Of a DNA stretch of 64,000 bases, positions 11,747-22,704 are shown piece after piece; the stretch's first letter is position 1; the number at the start of each line of letters is the position of its first letter. The position numbers were made by a program, and so were the translations under genes. Under the pieces are notes generated by a model. The model worked only from the letters and a program-made list of their open reading frames with translations, made no database searches and was not told where the DNA came from. Source of the stretch: Agarophyton chilense (taxonomy: Eukaryota > Rhodophyta > Florideophyceae > Gracilariales > Gracilariaceae). The stretch covers positions 62,001-126,000 of the forward strand of contig JARGXX010000020.1 of the NCBI GenBank assembly GCA_030374765.1. Direction: 5' to 3'.

Positions 11747-12419
11747 TGTTGAGGTTTGGTCGACTGTGCCCCCAAGCCCTTTGGAGTGTTGGAAATAGTG
11801 GAAAACAAAAAGTGGATTTAAGCATGGGCACTTTTGGGCACCCTCCGCGGAAAAACGCATATGCGCCTCATCTCAATCTCAACGTGAAACGGCCATCTGA
11901 TTGGCTACTGCAAATGCCCTCATGCAACGTGGTATGGACAAGTGGTCTGGTTCTAATGGGGCGTGTTGGGGCTTCGGCCCAAGTGGAGCGATTTGATTGG
12001 ACGAGAGCGCTGAATGAGCACGGGCTATGCAGTTGGAAAGAATGGGCGAATGTGGGCTGGATACGGGGTTTGGCCGTAACAGCCGAATCTGGGCTGCGCG
12101 GGGTGGTTGGCACTGGCGCACCACTTTGGATGATTTTTTGAGTTTTTATTTGATATGCTTCATGTTTGAAATTGTTTTTGCGCGCAACTCCTCGACGCAC
12201 AGTGGCAAGGTGTGAGACGTGGGTGACCCGCCGACGGTCAGCACCGGCGGCGGAACTGCGTGCGAGGGAGATATAGTTTTCAATGACGGTCGCCAACGAT
12301 CGAAGTAAATTGTGAAGGCTGACTACCTTCCTTTTTTTCTCTTTTTTTATTTTTCTCTTCTTCTCGTTTTTTCCCCCTCTTCTTCCTTTTCCTTTACCTG
12401 ACCTGCGCTCACGTTGTGA
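11747..12419 (+). repeat. Copia array LTR (673 bp), recombinant
   Basis: Its start and middle carry plus-LTR markers (CTACTGC, ATTGTTTTTG at 12171-12180). Its end carries type-2 markers (GGCGGCGG near 12247, GCGAGGGAG, TGTGAAGGCT), as in the integrase-inserted LTRs. It is followed by TATGG (complement of CCATA) and the inverted module A. This mosaic fits a crossover between about 12181 and 12247. Confidence 0.85.
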
Positions 12420-14368
12420 TATGGAGCAGAGAAAGAAGTGAGGCCATGTTCTGCTGCCAAGTTCTCTTGCAGGGCAATATATTCTTCTGCACCGTCCGAG
12501 TGCAAACTTTTGATATGCACTCCTCCAAGCTGCTTAAACTTTGCCGCAATACCCACAAACACATCACTAAGAGCACTGCGATGGATCACCAGACCTAGGA
12601 ACACATACCGTGAGTGATCATCGAGGAATGTACATGCATATTGAAACTTGTCCGGAAAAGACTTTTCCAGAGGACCTACAATATCCGAGTGCACAATGTC
12701 ACCAACCGCGGATGCATGTTCAAAGTGAACTGGGAACGGAAGCTTATGAGCCTTGCCCAGTCGACATGCTCGGCATACCTCCTCCATGTCACACAAGTGC
12801 GGCACTCCATCTGCGTACTTGTGTACATGTTGCAGATCACGTTGGTTGATGTGAGCCAGTCGTCGGTGCCACAGTTGAGTCTCCGTAGACTTTGTCGAAA
12901 GCGCAAGTTCCACACCAGCATGCCCTAAAGGTTGAGGCAGTGTGTACATGCGAGATACCTTGTCACGATCACCAATGCCCACCTCAAAACCATTTGACTC
13001 TAGCGTCAAACGTACACTATGACGACCGAACAGCGACTCAATACCTTTGTCGGCCAAACACCCGGTTGAAACCAAGTTGTATCCCAGAGCGGGGGTCAGT
13101 AGGGCATCACTCAGACGTATGTTCGCATTGTCCAAAGGAATGATCACCTCTCCGCGTTGTTCAGATACAACAGATGTGTTATCGGCAAGCATCACTGTCC
13201 TTTCGTCGCAAGGTTCAAGTGAACCGGGCACGAACGCACAAACAGAATGGAAGCAATGTACTGTCGCACCGCTGTCTGCGTAGGTACTCAGGTCATTCGG
13301 CGGAACTATAGTGGTCCTTTCCACAGTTGCACCAGCAATTTCGATTTTGCCAGACTTTCCAGAAGACTTGCTCGAGGCGCTTCTACCACTACTGCCACCC
13401 ATTCGCTTGGGTTGTGGCGACAGTTTATCGAGGATACTCTGCGGCAAGTGGTTGTCCGGGTTTTCCGGATTCATAAAGCAACGATCTTGTGTGTGTCCAT
13501 CGCGATCACAGAAGTTGCAATGATGTCCATTTCTCGATCCAGAACGATCAAATGATGACGATCTCAAGGCGGCAGCAAGTGCACGAGCAGTAGACTCAAT
13601 GTCGGAGTGACCATCAGACTCCTCATCTTCGTTGTTTGCACTACTGCGGGTACGATTAGTCGATTCAGAATGTCGACCAGATTTTTTCCTGCCCTTCTTC
13701 TTGCGACGTGAACTACGTCCAGACGGCCTTGCAGACACCTGTTTCGCGTTGTATTCATGTATAAGGGTCGTGGCCACGTAGTCCCATGTAAGCTCAGCGA
13801 TATCCTTGGTTCGAAGAGCTGCAGCAGTAGACTCCAGTATGCAATTGGGATCAATAGAAGCAAGTAACATGGGAGCTTTGTGCGACTCCGGTACTGCCGC
13901 ATCCTTTCCCATGCGCTCTAACTGAGCAAATAACGCCGTGTACTGGTCCACATAGCCTGACATATTCTGACCATTGTATCCCATACGGAATAGTTGAGTC
14001 TGCACAGCAATTCTGGATACAGTACGATTGGACGCATACCGTGCATCAAGTAATGCGAGCATGCGCGCCGGGTCGTCGTCGACATCCATGACCACACGAA
14101 GTGGCGCATCACCCAAGGCGCATATTATGATTCCACATGCCTTCTCGCGCTTGGCGACAACTCGAGCGCTATCAATAGCGGTATCCGATGTTGCTTCAGT
14201 AGTTGCTGAATAACCAGAATCGGATTCCACAACGTTCCACACACCTTTAACACGGCATGCAGCACGAAGGTGATGGCGTCATAGGGCATAATCATCACCA
14301 CGCCTTCCATGAAAACGAGGGATTTTCATCCCGGTAGTACTTTCGGATTCCATTTCCGTGTCCGACAT
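12420..14368 (-). pseudogene. copia gag-protease-integrase (N-terminal half), inverted module A, unit 3
   Basis: Read from the ATG at 14368 leftwards, TGA lies at 14281-14279, then an open frame covers gag (UBN2), the zinc knuckle, protease DSGAT, the HRRLAH/CRAC segment and the integrase core up to SAPY at the LTR edge. Small substitutions mark it as a separate copy (TTLIHEYN, GSRNGHH, GKAHKLPF). It is in the opposite orientation to module A of units 1 and 2. Confidence 0.9.
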
Positions 14369-15267
14369 ATTTCAGTCTTTTATCCACGAAGCAGATAGAA
14401 CGAAACCAAACGAAACTAATTAGTAGAGGGAAGCAGAGTGAGGGACTCAATGCCTTGGGAAGTTTAAGAGAAGGGCCACGAGCAGTGATGAATTCGTGGC
14501 CGAGCTTGCCCGAACGGAGTATCCCAAATCAAACGTTCGACAGCGAGGACGACAGCGGAGACTTTTGACGTAGCCTGCAATGCTTACCGAGACGCGTCTC
14601 GTACGCGATCACAAGCGGAGCTCGGGTGCTCCCACGCTTGGAGTATACTCACGGGCAGTGGCGGAAGGCGTACCCGGAACAGACAAACTTTTTGACTTCT
14701 GGTTGAAACTTCTCGATTGAACCTACCGAGACTTGCTCGAGGTAGGCGGGCGCACTGGCGGGAGAAAATACCTCCGCTACCCTAAAGGATGATCCCCTGG
14801 ACCCTGGTTACTCTCTCCAGGTGAGGTACGCTTTGATTACCTACCGAACTCTGCGCACTTCAGAGTCCGGCGCTTTTAGTCCCTACGAGGCGTCCCAAGG
14901 AGGGGTGTCGTCAAGATACACTTCCCCTAGTTGACCAAAGCTAGCCTCTTGCGGGAAAGTAGCGCGGTCGTGCGGTGTAGTACGGTTGCTCCTACACTTC
15001 CAAGCCCAATTCATCGACCTCCGTACTCTACGGACGGAGAGCAGGATTTGGCAGACTTCCCGGTCTCGTGCCAAGGGGGTACTAACTAACGCGATATGTT
15101 TTCGCCACCAAGGAGGAAGTCCGCAGGGTACACGCCTGTCGCAAAACAAAATAACTTCTTGAATCCAGATGAGCGTTAGTCGTAGATCGCGCACCTGTCG
15201 CAGTAGGGAATCTTCTTGAATCCAAATAAATGTTAGTAGAGCGTGACGTCTGCGAAGAGTCGACGCT
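14369..15267 (-). other. Copia leader, unit 3 (inverted)
   Basis: This is the reverse-orientation counterpart of 5874-6772, with scattered substitutions. It contains no recognised gene. Confidence 0.6.
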
Positions 15268-15281
15268 CTGGGCCCATAACC
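15268..15281 (-). other. Primer-binding site, unit 3
   Basis: GGTTATGGGCCCAG on the minus strand, adjoining the LTR end at 15282; the same initiator tRNA-Met match as at 5860. Confidence 0.8.
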
Positions 15282-15954
15282 TCACAACGTGAGCGCAGGT
15301 TAGGTAAAGGAAAAGGAAGAAGAGGGGGAAAAGACGAGAAGAAGAGAAAAATAAAAGAAGAGAAACAAAGGAAGGTAGTCAGCCTTGACAATTTACTTCG
15401 ATCGTTGGCGACCGTCATTGAAAACTATATCTACCTCGCACGCAGTTCCGTTGCCGGTGCTGACCGTCGGCGGGTCACCCACGTCTCACACCTTGCCACT
15501 GTGCGACGAGGAGTTGCGCGCCAAAACAATTTCAAACATGAAGCATATCAAATAAAAACTCAAAAAATCATCCAAAGTGGTGCGCCAGTGCCAACCACCC
15601 CGCGCAGCCCAGATTCGGCTGTTACGGCCAAACCCCATATCCAGCCCACATTCGCACATTCTCTCCAACTGCATAGCCCGTGCTCATTCAGCGCTCTCGT
15701 CCAATCAAATCGCTCTACTTGGGCCGAAGCCCCCACACGCCCCATTAGAACCAGACCACTTGTCCATACCACGTTGCATGAGGGCATTTGCTGTAGCCAA
15801 TCAGATGGCCGTTTCACGTTGAGATTGAGATGAGGCGCATATGCGTTTTTCCGCGGAGGGTGTCCAAAAGTGCCCATGCTTAAATCCACTTTTTGTTTTC
15901 CACTATTTCCAACACTCCAAAGGGCTTGGGGGCACAGTCGACCAAACCTCAACA
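15282..15954 (-). repeat. Copia array LTR (673 bp), recombinant, right edge of array
   Basis: Its end next to the primer-binding site is type 1 (CTACCTCG, CCGTTGCC near 15446-15457, AGCCTTGACA), like the LTR at 5187. Its middle (GCCAAAACAA at 15520-15529 and GCTGTAG) is of the minus-LTR group. It is the reciprocal mosaic of the LTR at 11747. At 15954 it abuts the gypsy1 RT; the five bases outside are AAAGG. Confidence 0.85.
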
Positions 15955-17160
15955 AAAGGTATTTTTCAATATCCAGAGTTAGCTTCTAGTATGGTAAATA
16001 CAACAGCTTCGCCTAAGGCATCCAGACAGTCGTCAATGCGGGGTATCGGGTATGAGTCCCTCTTGGTTACTGCGTTCAGATTCCTGTAGTCGACACAGAA
16101 CCTGACGGAGCCATCTTTCTTCGCCACGAGGAAAAGGAAACTTGCCCATTTGGATTGGCTTGGAAGCGCCGGCTCTATGACTTGAGCTTTGGGCATCTAG
16201 TCCATCTGGTCGGCGACAATTTCCATACTCTTAAGGCCTGTACGGTATGGGTGCTGGAACTGTGGGCTAGCATTATCCTAAAGGTCAATACGGTGTGTAG
16301 TGGCTCTGATTGTGCCTAACCTACCTGACCACATGGCCTGGTATTCCCTGAGGAGATCAAGTACCTGGGGCCTACAGGATTTGAATTCTTCGCCGATGGC
16401 GACCGTCCCCTCCCAAGAGTCGATGTGCTCGTCGGGAGTTGGCGTCGCAAGATTATCCACTTGGGCCTTCATAATGGCTACGGGCGCGGGTAGAGTGATA
16501 CCAATCACTGTACCTTTAGATAACCGCACGGGTTTATCTCGGAAGTTGCTGATTGTGACCAAATAGGGCCTGTTGGGGTGGATGTCCATTACTCCATTGG
16601 CCATGAAGGTAAAGAGCTTCAGAACCGTTTTCGGATGGTTCTGAATCTTTACAAGACTTGAGGACTGGGAATAGACCGATACGGCGATTTGGGTCATCGG
16701 CGGTATCGATATGGCCTTTGACAGGCGAACCTTATTGGACTTCGTGTTTTCGGAGACAACCGCCCGTTTGCGGTTAGCTTCTGGCCCTGGGGTGGAACCA
16801 GTTATGGAGATGGAAGGAGCGCGGTAAAATGCTACTTTCCTATGGCCTGGATAAATGGCCTTAATGTATCGGTCGATAAAGGAGGTCCCTAGGATTGCTT
16901 CCGCGCTTAAGTTAGTACATACAAGGAACCACGTGCGGACTTTGAATTGCCCTGCCTGGAGGTAATGTGGTACTATCCCTTTAATGTCCATTGGTCTACG
17001 TGATGCATCGGTAATCTTTGGGGTCTTCCTTTCCTGAACGAAATATTGCCACCCCAGTGGGAGTAGCCTAGGATGGGCCAAGTTGGGACCAGCGCCTGTG
17101 TCCAATACCGCTGTGGTCACTCGATAGTTGTTAGAACGAATTCTTACGGTTACTCAAACT
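15955..17160 (-). pseudogene. gypsy1 protease-RT (N-terminal part)
   Basis: The protease active site is LDTGAGPN, near 17120-17080. The same frame runs on to the RT start (VIEPALPSQSKWAS, KKDGSVRFCVDYRNLN, FTILEANSGY), broken by TAG after HRIDL, TAG after ADQMD and TGA after SGY. The family has Trp after SGY (SGYWQI), so the last change is TGG to TGA. The frame then meets the array at 15954. Confidence 0.85.
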
Positions 17161-17338
17161 TTATAGTTCTCTTTCCTTAGGATACAAACGGGGTCGTTAC
17201 TGTGTTCCAATTGTGGTTCATCCTGAGTTGTTCATTGTGGGTGGTTTGTATTGGGAGGTGAGGAGCTCTTTGGCTCATGACCGTCAAACTGGTTGAGGCA
17301 GGGGCTTAAAGAGGGAGGAATTGCCTCGAGTCGTCCCT

Positions 17339-19377
17339 CTAGGAGTTTTCCGATGGGGTTTCCGTTTCTTCCTGAGAATAGGGTTCTTCCACGGGGTCGT
17401 CCGTAGAATCTACAAAGGCGTGGACCAGTGGGGCTTTGATCAGAGTCTTCGGAGGCGTGGCATAGAGTGAGCTTCCAGGGATCCTTGTGGTTCGTTGATG
17501 TGCCCTGTTATACATTCCTTCGGATCTCCGCACCCGTTAATTCTCTTCCCTTAGGGCTCGGAGGTTTTTTCGTGCGTCCTCAGGCAGATATCTCGTACAG
17601 ACACAAGGTTGGGTCACAGAAAGGCAGAGGAAGCAAGTCCTCGGTGAGCTAACAAAAACGTTCTTGCGGGGCGGAAAGGGAGAATAATTGGATTTGGGTG
17701 GTCCAGTGGACGCTGTAGTTCCCTGGGAGGTATATGAAGGGGGCCCGGACGGAGGAGCACTGAAATTGACGCCGCGGACATCTCCCGAATCGGCGTAATG
17801 GATTGACGAATCCATGTCCGACTCCGTGGAGATAACTAGATGGGCTTGGTTGGGTTTACGCAATGGAGTTGCGTGTACTCTGGTTATATCAGCGTTGCGC
17901 CTGGAGGTCCTGTAGGTTTTGCCATAACCCTCGGCGTAGGGAACGAGCCTTCGGAAGGGGTATTGCGGGTTTTCTGTGTGGTAATTGCGCACATGTGTCC
18001 GAATGGCATGGAGCAATCCCGTGACGAAGTGACGTTCAAGCCGTTCTTCGGAGAACAGGTTTCCACATCGGTAAGCCTTCTTCCATAGGTCGTCTGCGAA
18101 AACCGATTCGGTCATGTTGGAGGTCTGCCTAAAAGATATTTCTTCCTGGTGGGCATCCATTATAACGTCATCCGTGGCGTAAGTTTCCAAGAGGTAATGA
18201 ACAACCTGAAGGTATGACCTGAGGAGCTCACTGTCTTGAGCATCCACGAGGTCAGTTGTGCCATATATCTTCGAAACCACTCGGTCACGCGCCTGTCCTG
18301 TAATGAATAATTGGAAAAGGTACAGAGCGGCGCCCTCGTGGACACCATTCTGATCGCAGGCAGTACGGAACAAACTGAGAAACCTAAGGACAGCAATGGG
18401 ATCGGAACCCGAGAACTTGTCCGTAATTGTTGGTTGCATCCGTTTGGCCCATTTGGCAACTCTGCAAGCCACCAAACCAAAATATTTTGCGGACCTGTAG
18501 GACAGCCGGTAATTCCGGTATCCTATATCCTTAAGGAAATGTTCATTGGTAGTTGTCAGTGGTCGGAGTCTTCAAACGGCAGCCTCATCCACTTCCAAGT
18601 CCGTCGTTTCGGTCGAGGCCGATTCGAAATCACTCGTGTCCGAATGGTCTCTCCTCTTGCTTCTTCTGTTCTTCTTTCTCCTGCAGTTACTTCTTTTCTT
18701 TCCAGCGGAGTAGGGACCTAAAGGCTTTATCTCTCTATCAGATCCGATGGAGCCCTGAAGTCGCTGTACCTCATATAATCCGTTGGGTGGGGCAAGCGGT
18801 CTCTCTTCTAGACGCGGAGCTTGTCTTCTGCTCTTCGCTTGTCCCTCTCTTGGGTTCCCTTGATTGGCAACCTGTCTCTCATCTAGACGCGGAGCTTCTC
18901 TTCTGCTCCTAGATTGGCCCACAATGGGGTTTTCCTAATGGTATTCCCGGCAAGGAGCGGATCATGCCACCGCTCCGGGGGGTTCGGTAGGGGGTTGCCA
19001 CATGGAGACCGGATGATTAATTTGTGGTGGGGTGATCCTAGGGACCAAATTGCCTGCCTGGCCGGTGACGGCTCCTTGAACGGCCTATAGGAGGGAGTCT
19101 ATGAATAATTCAAACTCCAATACGTTAGGGACGATTCGCGCGATGAGGTAATCCGTATGGTCAGCGATCGCCGTAGCGAGTCGCATGTCCATAATGGAAT
19201 CCACGTGGGTTGAGCAGAGCTCACGGAGACGGGGCCAGAGAAGGTTTGCAAGACCTGCGGGCAGGTTTTCTCGAATTCCTTCGGTCTGGGGGGTTTCTGC
19301 TTGAGGTGTCCCTGGCCTAGACGCCGCCCTGGTGAGGCGTTCTCGTATGCGCGCTGCCACCGTGGGTTCTCGGCCAA
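17339..19377 (-). pseudogene. gypsy1 gag
   Basis: One frame from about 19360 to 17339 reads through five stops: TAG after DSLL, TGA after PPGAVA, TAG after CREYH, TGA after VDEAAV and TAA after ALREEN. It has a basic, Arg/Ser-rich N-terminal part, then a gag capsid-like segment (TDKFSGSDPIAVLRFL, RDRVVSKIYG, FADDLWKKAYRCG, SEERLERHFVTGL), and a Cys-containing tail (CFLCLSVTQPCVC) at the place of a zinc knuckle. The capsid-like block has the usual retrotransposon-gag spacing. Assignment rests on position upstream of the protease and on this pattern. Confidence 0.75.
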
Positions 19378-19656
19378 TCCTTTCAGGGTTATCCAGTGGG
19401 GTCAGTACTTCTTGCAGCTGGCTCCTTGTGCTCCTGCGGTCGCTAGTGGTATCAACCTAAGCGTCAGGCGACATCGCCGGCGTGGTAGTCGCCATTCGTC
19501 CTGCCGTAGGAGTTTTATGGTCGGGTCGGTTGGGTGTGTTTCCTGCATCCACAATGGCGGTTGCTTCTGTACATATGGTCCGTTGGGGAAGTAAACCAAA
19601 GGTTAGAATCCGGATAATTCTTCGTTCCAGTGGTCGGTTAATTATTCCAAATGTTT

Positions 19657-19673
19657 CTGAGTTGGGAGACCAA
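19657..19673 (-). other. gypsy1 primer-binding site
   Basis: On the minus strand, TGGTCTCCCAACTCAG follows the LTR end by two or three bases. TGG is the complement of a tRNA CCA end, so this is ordinary 3'-end priming, unlike the copia elements here. I cannot name the tRNA. Confidence 0.6.
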
Positions 19674-19675
19674 AA

Positions 19676-20092
19676 TGTAACGCAATGACGGGCTAAGTCA
19701 GCGCACGGATCTCGACGGGTGGTGGCGTGGTAGAGCGGGTCCTAAGGTTCGAATCATTGACGGCAGCACTCCCAGAGTACTTGGTGCAATAGGCTGGCGT
19801 TTACTGCGTAGTCCTACAGGTTGGAGGTACGGAAACAATTGCTTGAAGACCAAAGAAGGGAACTAATGTACCAAAGGGGGTTATTTAGTATCCTAACGGT
19901 GCCTACCATACTCTCAGGGAGAAGCCTCACTCGAGCCAAGTAAGTAGTACTGGCGAGGCGCTGAGATCTCCCTGGCACTGTAGTGTTAATCTATTACACT
20001 AATTAAAATAAATTAATAATCTACATGGGTCCACCTGAGGTCGACCCGTCCACGTGTCATCTGCAAGATCCTTCAGGGCCCGGTGGCTTACA
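19676..20092 (-). repeat. gypsy1 5' LTR (417 bp)
   Basis: It starts TGTAAGCC and ends GCGTTACA on the minus strand, giving the inverted ends TGTAA/TTACA. It is followed by the primer-binding site. Its outer edge cuts copia2 RNase H after SDADWCEG; the adjoining bases GAGCT would be the target duplication. Confidence 0.75.
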
Positions 20093-20210
20093 GAGCTCAA
20101 CCGTTATCACCGCTCCTTCACACCAGTCAGCGTCAGACCAAGCACTCACTGTCTGAGAGACGTTGTGGTGTATGCGAAGACCAAACTTAGTAGTACCTAT
20201 AAGGTACCGT
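20093..20210 (-). pseudogene. copia2 RNase H, fragment
   Basis: YLIGTTKFGLRIHH ... WSDADWCEG is the first part of a copia RNase H with its first catalytic Asp. It is continuous with the RT at 20885 once the solo LTR and one ACCGT are removed (the join reads VVRYLIG). It ends at the gypsy1 LTR. Confidence 0.75.
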
Positions 20211-20879
20211 TGTGAGATGTTGGACACTGCGGAGACACAGTCATGGCTGGGCCCATTACTGTCGCGTCCGAAAAATTCAGCGCCATGATGCATCTACTAC
20301 GTGGAACAGTGTCGGCACAAGCAGGAAGATCTCAGTCTTAAGTATACTTTTACTCATCCCTTCCGTACTTTCCGCTTCGATCTCTCTCCTCCCTTCTTTT
20401 CTCTCTTCTTTTATACATATTGTATTGTTTCTCTATTACCCCTGCCCCCTGGGGTCTCTATTCTCTGCGCTCGCCTCCTGTGTTGTTGCATTGTTTTAAT
20501 GCTAACGCCGCCTCCCCGTTCCTACCTCAGTTTGTCCTGCCGTCATCCGTGTCCATGCTCTCGGTGTGTCTCCCATTTCCCTCCGGGCGTTTCTTCATCA
20601 GTGAGCATTCTGCTCTCTCCCTCTTGCACTGAACTTCCATCGTCCCCTCGCTAGTGCGCGTGCTACTTTCCCGTGCTCGTTCCTTCAGTTGTACCTTCCT
20701 CTGTGCTCCTCTCCTCTCTTTTTCTCCTCGCTCCTCCGTGCTCCTCTTTGCACTGATGATGGTATTCTATCGTCATCTTTTCCTTGCGCCTGCATTAGAT
20801 TTTGTCAGTCTGTCATCTCTGCTGATATCATGGCGCACTTGCTTCCAGCCCCTTGAAATGCAGAGTCCAACATCTCACA
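20211..20879 (+). repeat. Solo LTR (669 bp) with ACCGT target duplication
   Basis: It begins TGTGAGATGTTGGAC and ends GTCCAACATCTCACA, with ACCGT on both sides (20206-20210 and 20880-20884). Removing it restores the copia2 reading frame. The interior is strongly pyrimidine-rich after a possible TATA-like AAGTATAC. The family matches no other LTR in the window. A short-inverted-repeat DNA transposon with CCG duplications is the alternative, but TG...CA ends with a 5-bp duplication fit an LTR better. Orientation is a guess. Confidence 0.75.
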
Positions 20880-22704
20880 ACCGTACAACCTTTTTCATGC
20901 AGTTCCAATGAGCAAGTGAAGGAGAGCTAGGAAATTTGCCCAGCATGGACACCGCAGTCGCTAAGTACGGGCGAGTCCTAGTACAAAAGAATAGGAGACT
21001 TCCGAGCACTTTTTTGAAGGGAATACTTTCAATACTGTCTTCATGATCGACAGTGGGAAGCACTGGGTCATAGAGGCAGTGATCATGCGGTACGGGTGTT
21101 GAAAGTGGAGTGGCATCTTGCAAACGCGAGAGTTGAATGATCTCGTTGATAAGAGGTTCCTGATGTAGAAAGACGCAGTCTTCTCGTTCCTCGATAGAAA
21201 CTCCAAGATACAGGTCTGTCCTGCGAGGATCAGACACGTCATAGTGATTGGACAGTTTGGCTTTCAACCAAGCGGTTAAAGAGGATGGTCCAAAGATACT
21301 GAGATCGTCGACGTAGGCCAATACATAAGACGTATCAGACTTAGTAGTGTACGAAAATACACACGGAACGGATTTGAATTTGGAGAAGCCGATAGAGTAG
21401 AGGAAAATAGAGAGGTTCTCGTACCGAAGCCTAGGAGCTTCACGGGTGCCATAGAGAGACTTTACCAGTTTCACAATACGACCATCAGCGTCATGAACGT
21501 TGGGGATGTTGGGTAGCTTGATCCAAACAGGGCTCTCAGGAGGCATGTTCGCATGGAGGAAAGCTCTTTTGACCTCAGTATGTTGCCTGTCCAAGTTGTT
21601 GGCAGTGACAATCACCATCATAATTCGAAAGATTTCGAAGTTTAGCACGGGTGTGTAAAGACTATCTCCATCATCATTGACCTGAAAACTCCCGCGTGTG
21701 ACTAACCTAGCTTTGAAGCGAAGGGGTTGGCCATTGTGATCCCGTTTGAGCCGACAGATGATCCCTGAGGGCAGAGGAGGGCCATGGATAGGCTCTGCCT
21801 CAACATAAATTCCAAGTTTGCGGATGGTTTCAAATTCTGTACGAATGGCTGAGAGCCAAAGATCAGCTTCAGGAGAAAAGAAAGCCTGCCGTAAAGTGGG
21901 CTCAGCAGAGGTGCTAATCTGCTGGGAGAAAGCACGGTGGGCCTGGGCAGAGGTTATGAGAGGGAGTTAATTATCAGAGGCATAAAGACCGGTGTCATGA
22001 TCATGTGTGGAAGGTTTCTCGGGGTAGTGCGTCAGGAAACCAAGGGTGGAACGAGGTGAAGCAGGCTGCGGACGAGTAATGGAAGCGTCGCAGGACACCA
22101 TGTTCGGAGGAGAGGTAGGCGAAACATCGATTTAGATTTCAGTGCCCGAATCCGAAGACGAGTTGGGACTAGAAGACGACTGTGAAACACTAGTAAGCGG
22201 CGAAGAAACTGAACGATCTTGAATAAGGCGAAGGCCCGGAAAGTCGTTCCCATCAAACCGGACATGTTTGGTGGTGATGACGCCCTGTTCTGTTAGAATA
22301 CGGTACATCCCGCCTTGAGTATGACCGAGATTAAGGCCTTCGACAAGTCTTGGTTCCATCTTACAAATGCTAGGATCACTAGGTTCAACGAGAGAACGAC
22401 AGCCAAATGGTTGAAGATGTTTCAAATCTGGGGGAGGATCACCGAACAGGTATGGGAGTGGCGAAAGGCCTGTAGTTCTGTGATAAACAATGTTCTTGGC
22501 TGACACGACATGCTGAAGCGCGTCAGGCCAGTATGACAAAGGTAAATGTCCCAGCTTTAGGCAAGAACGGATGGGTCCTATAGGGACAGCAATGTTCCGT
22601 TCGGAAAGTCCATTGAAAGAAGGGGTGTAAGGTGAGATTTTAGAGATGATGAAGCCATTTCTTTTGAGCGCTTCTTGTGCTTTAAAGAACTCAGATCCCC
22701 CATC
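20880..22704 (-). pseudogene. copia2 integrase C-terminal part-RT
   Basis: Continuing leftwards from the break at 22705, the integrase end (SPYTPSFNGLSERN with the catalytic Glu, then LPYLFGDPPPDLKHLQPFGCRS) is followed by a Ser-rich linker and the RT. The RT motifs are PLRFKARLVTRG, TEVKRAFLHANM, LVKSLYGTREAP, VLAYVDDLSIFG (catalytic DD) and DLYLGVSI. Stops occur at 22132 (TAA), near 21968 and elsewhere. The last codons before the solo LTR read CMKKVVR. Confidence 0.8.

Larger units (their letters stand above)
1..15954. mobile_element. Rearranged Ty1/copia array (LTR-delimited modules A and B)
   Basis: Five near-identical 673-bp LTRs (L) delimit two modules: A (leader, gag, protease, integrase N-terminal half) and B (integrase C-terminal half, RT, RNase H). 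The order is A+ (1-2161), L- (2162-2834), B- (2835-5186), L+ (5187-5859), A+ (5860-8721), L- (8722-9394), B+ (9395-11746), L+ (11747-12419), A- (12420-15281), L- (15282-15954). The unit period is 6560 bp: position 1 matches 6561-6563 and 5187 matches 11747. Neighbouring units share a single LTR, as in a tandem array made by LTR recombination. The array interrupts the gypsy1 RT at 15954/15955; its left edge lies outside the window. All copies carry the same two in-frame TGA codons, so none encodes an intact polyprotein. An assembly artefact in near-identical repeats is possible. Confidence 0.9.
15955..20092 (-). mobile_element. Ty3/gypsy element gypsy1, 5' part, truncated by the copia array
   Basis: It is a minus-strand element with a 417-bp 5' LTR (19676-20092), a primer-binding site, gag, protease and the beginning of RT. 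The RT breaks at the copia LTR after SGY-TGA-KIP; the rest of the element should lie left of the array, outside the window. It is itself inserted into the RNase H of copia2. Nonsense codons are spread throughout, so it is old compared with the array. Confidence 0.85.

Noticed and set aside
1..15954. Simple nested insertions of separate full-length copia elements
   Set aside because: It would need several independent insertions at the same CCATA base in alternating orientation, and does not explain the reciprocal LTR mosaics.
19721..19755. A-box/B-box-like pair (TGGCGTGGTAG and GGTTCGAATC), tRNA-like
   Set aside because: The spacing lacks room for an anticodon arm and the site lies inside the gypsy1 LTR.
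20210..20880. MITE with 21-bp inverted repeats and CCG duplication
   Set aside because: Shifting by one base gives TG...CA ends and a 5-bp duplication, the LTR signature; kept as a solo LTR.
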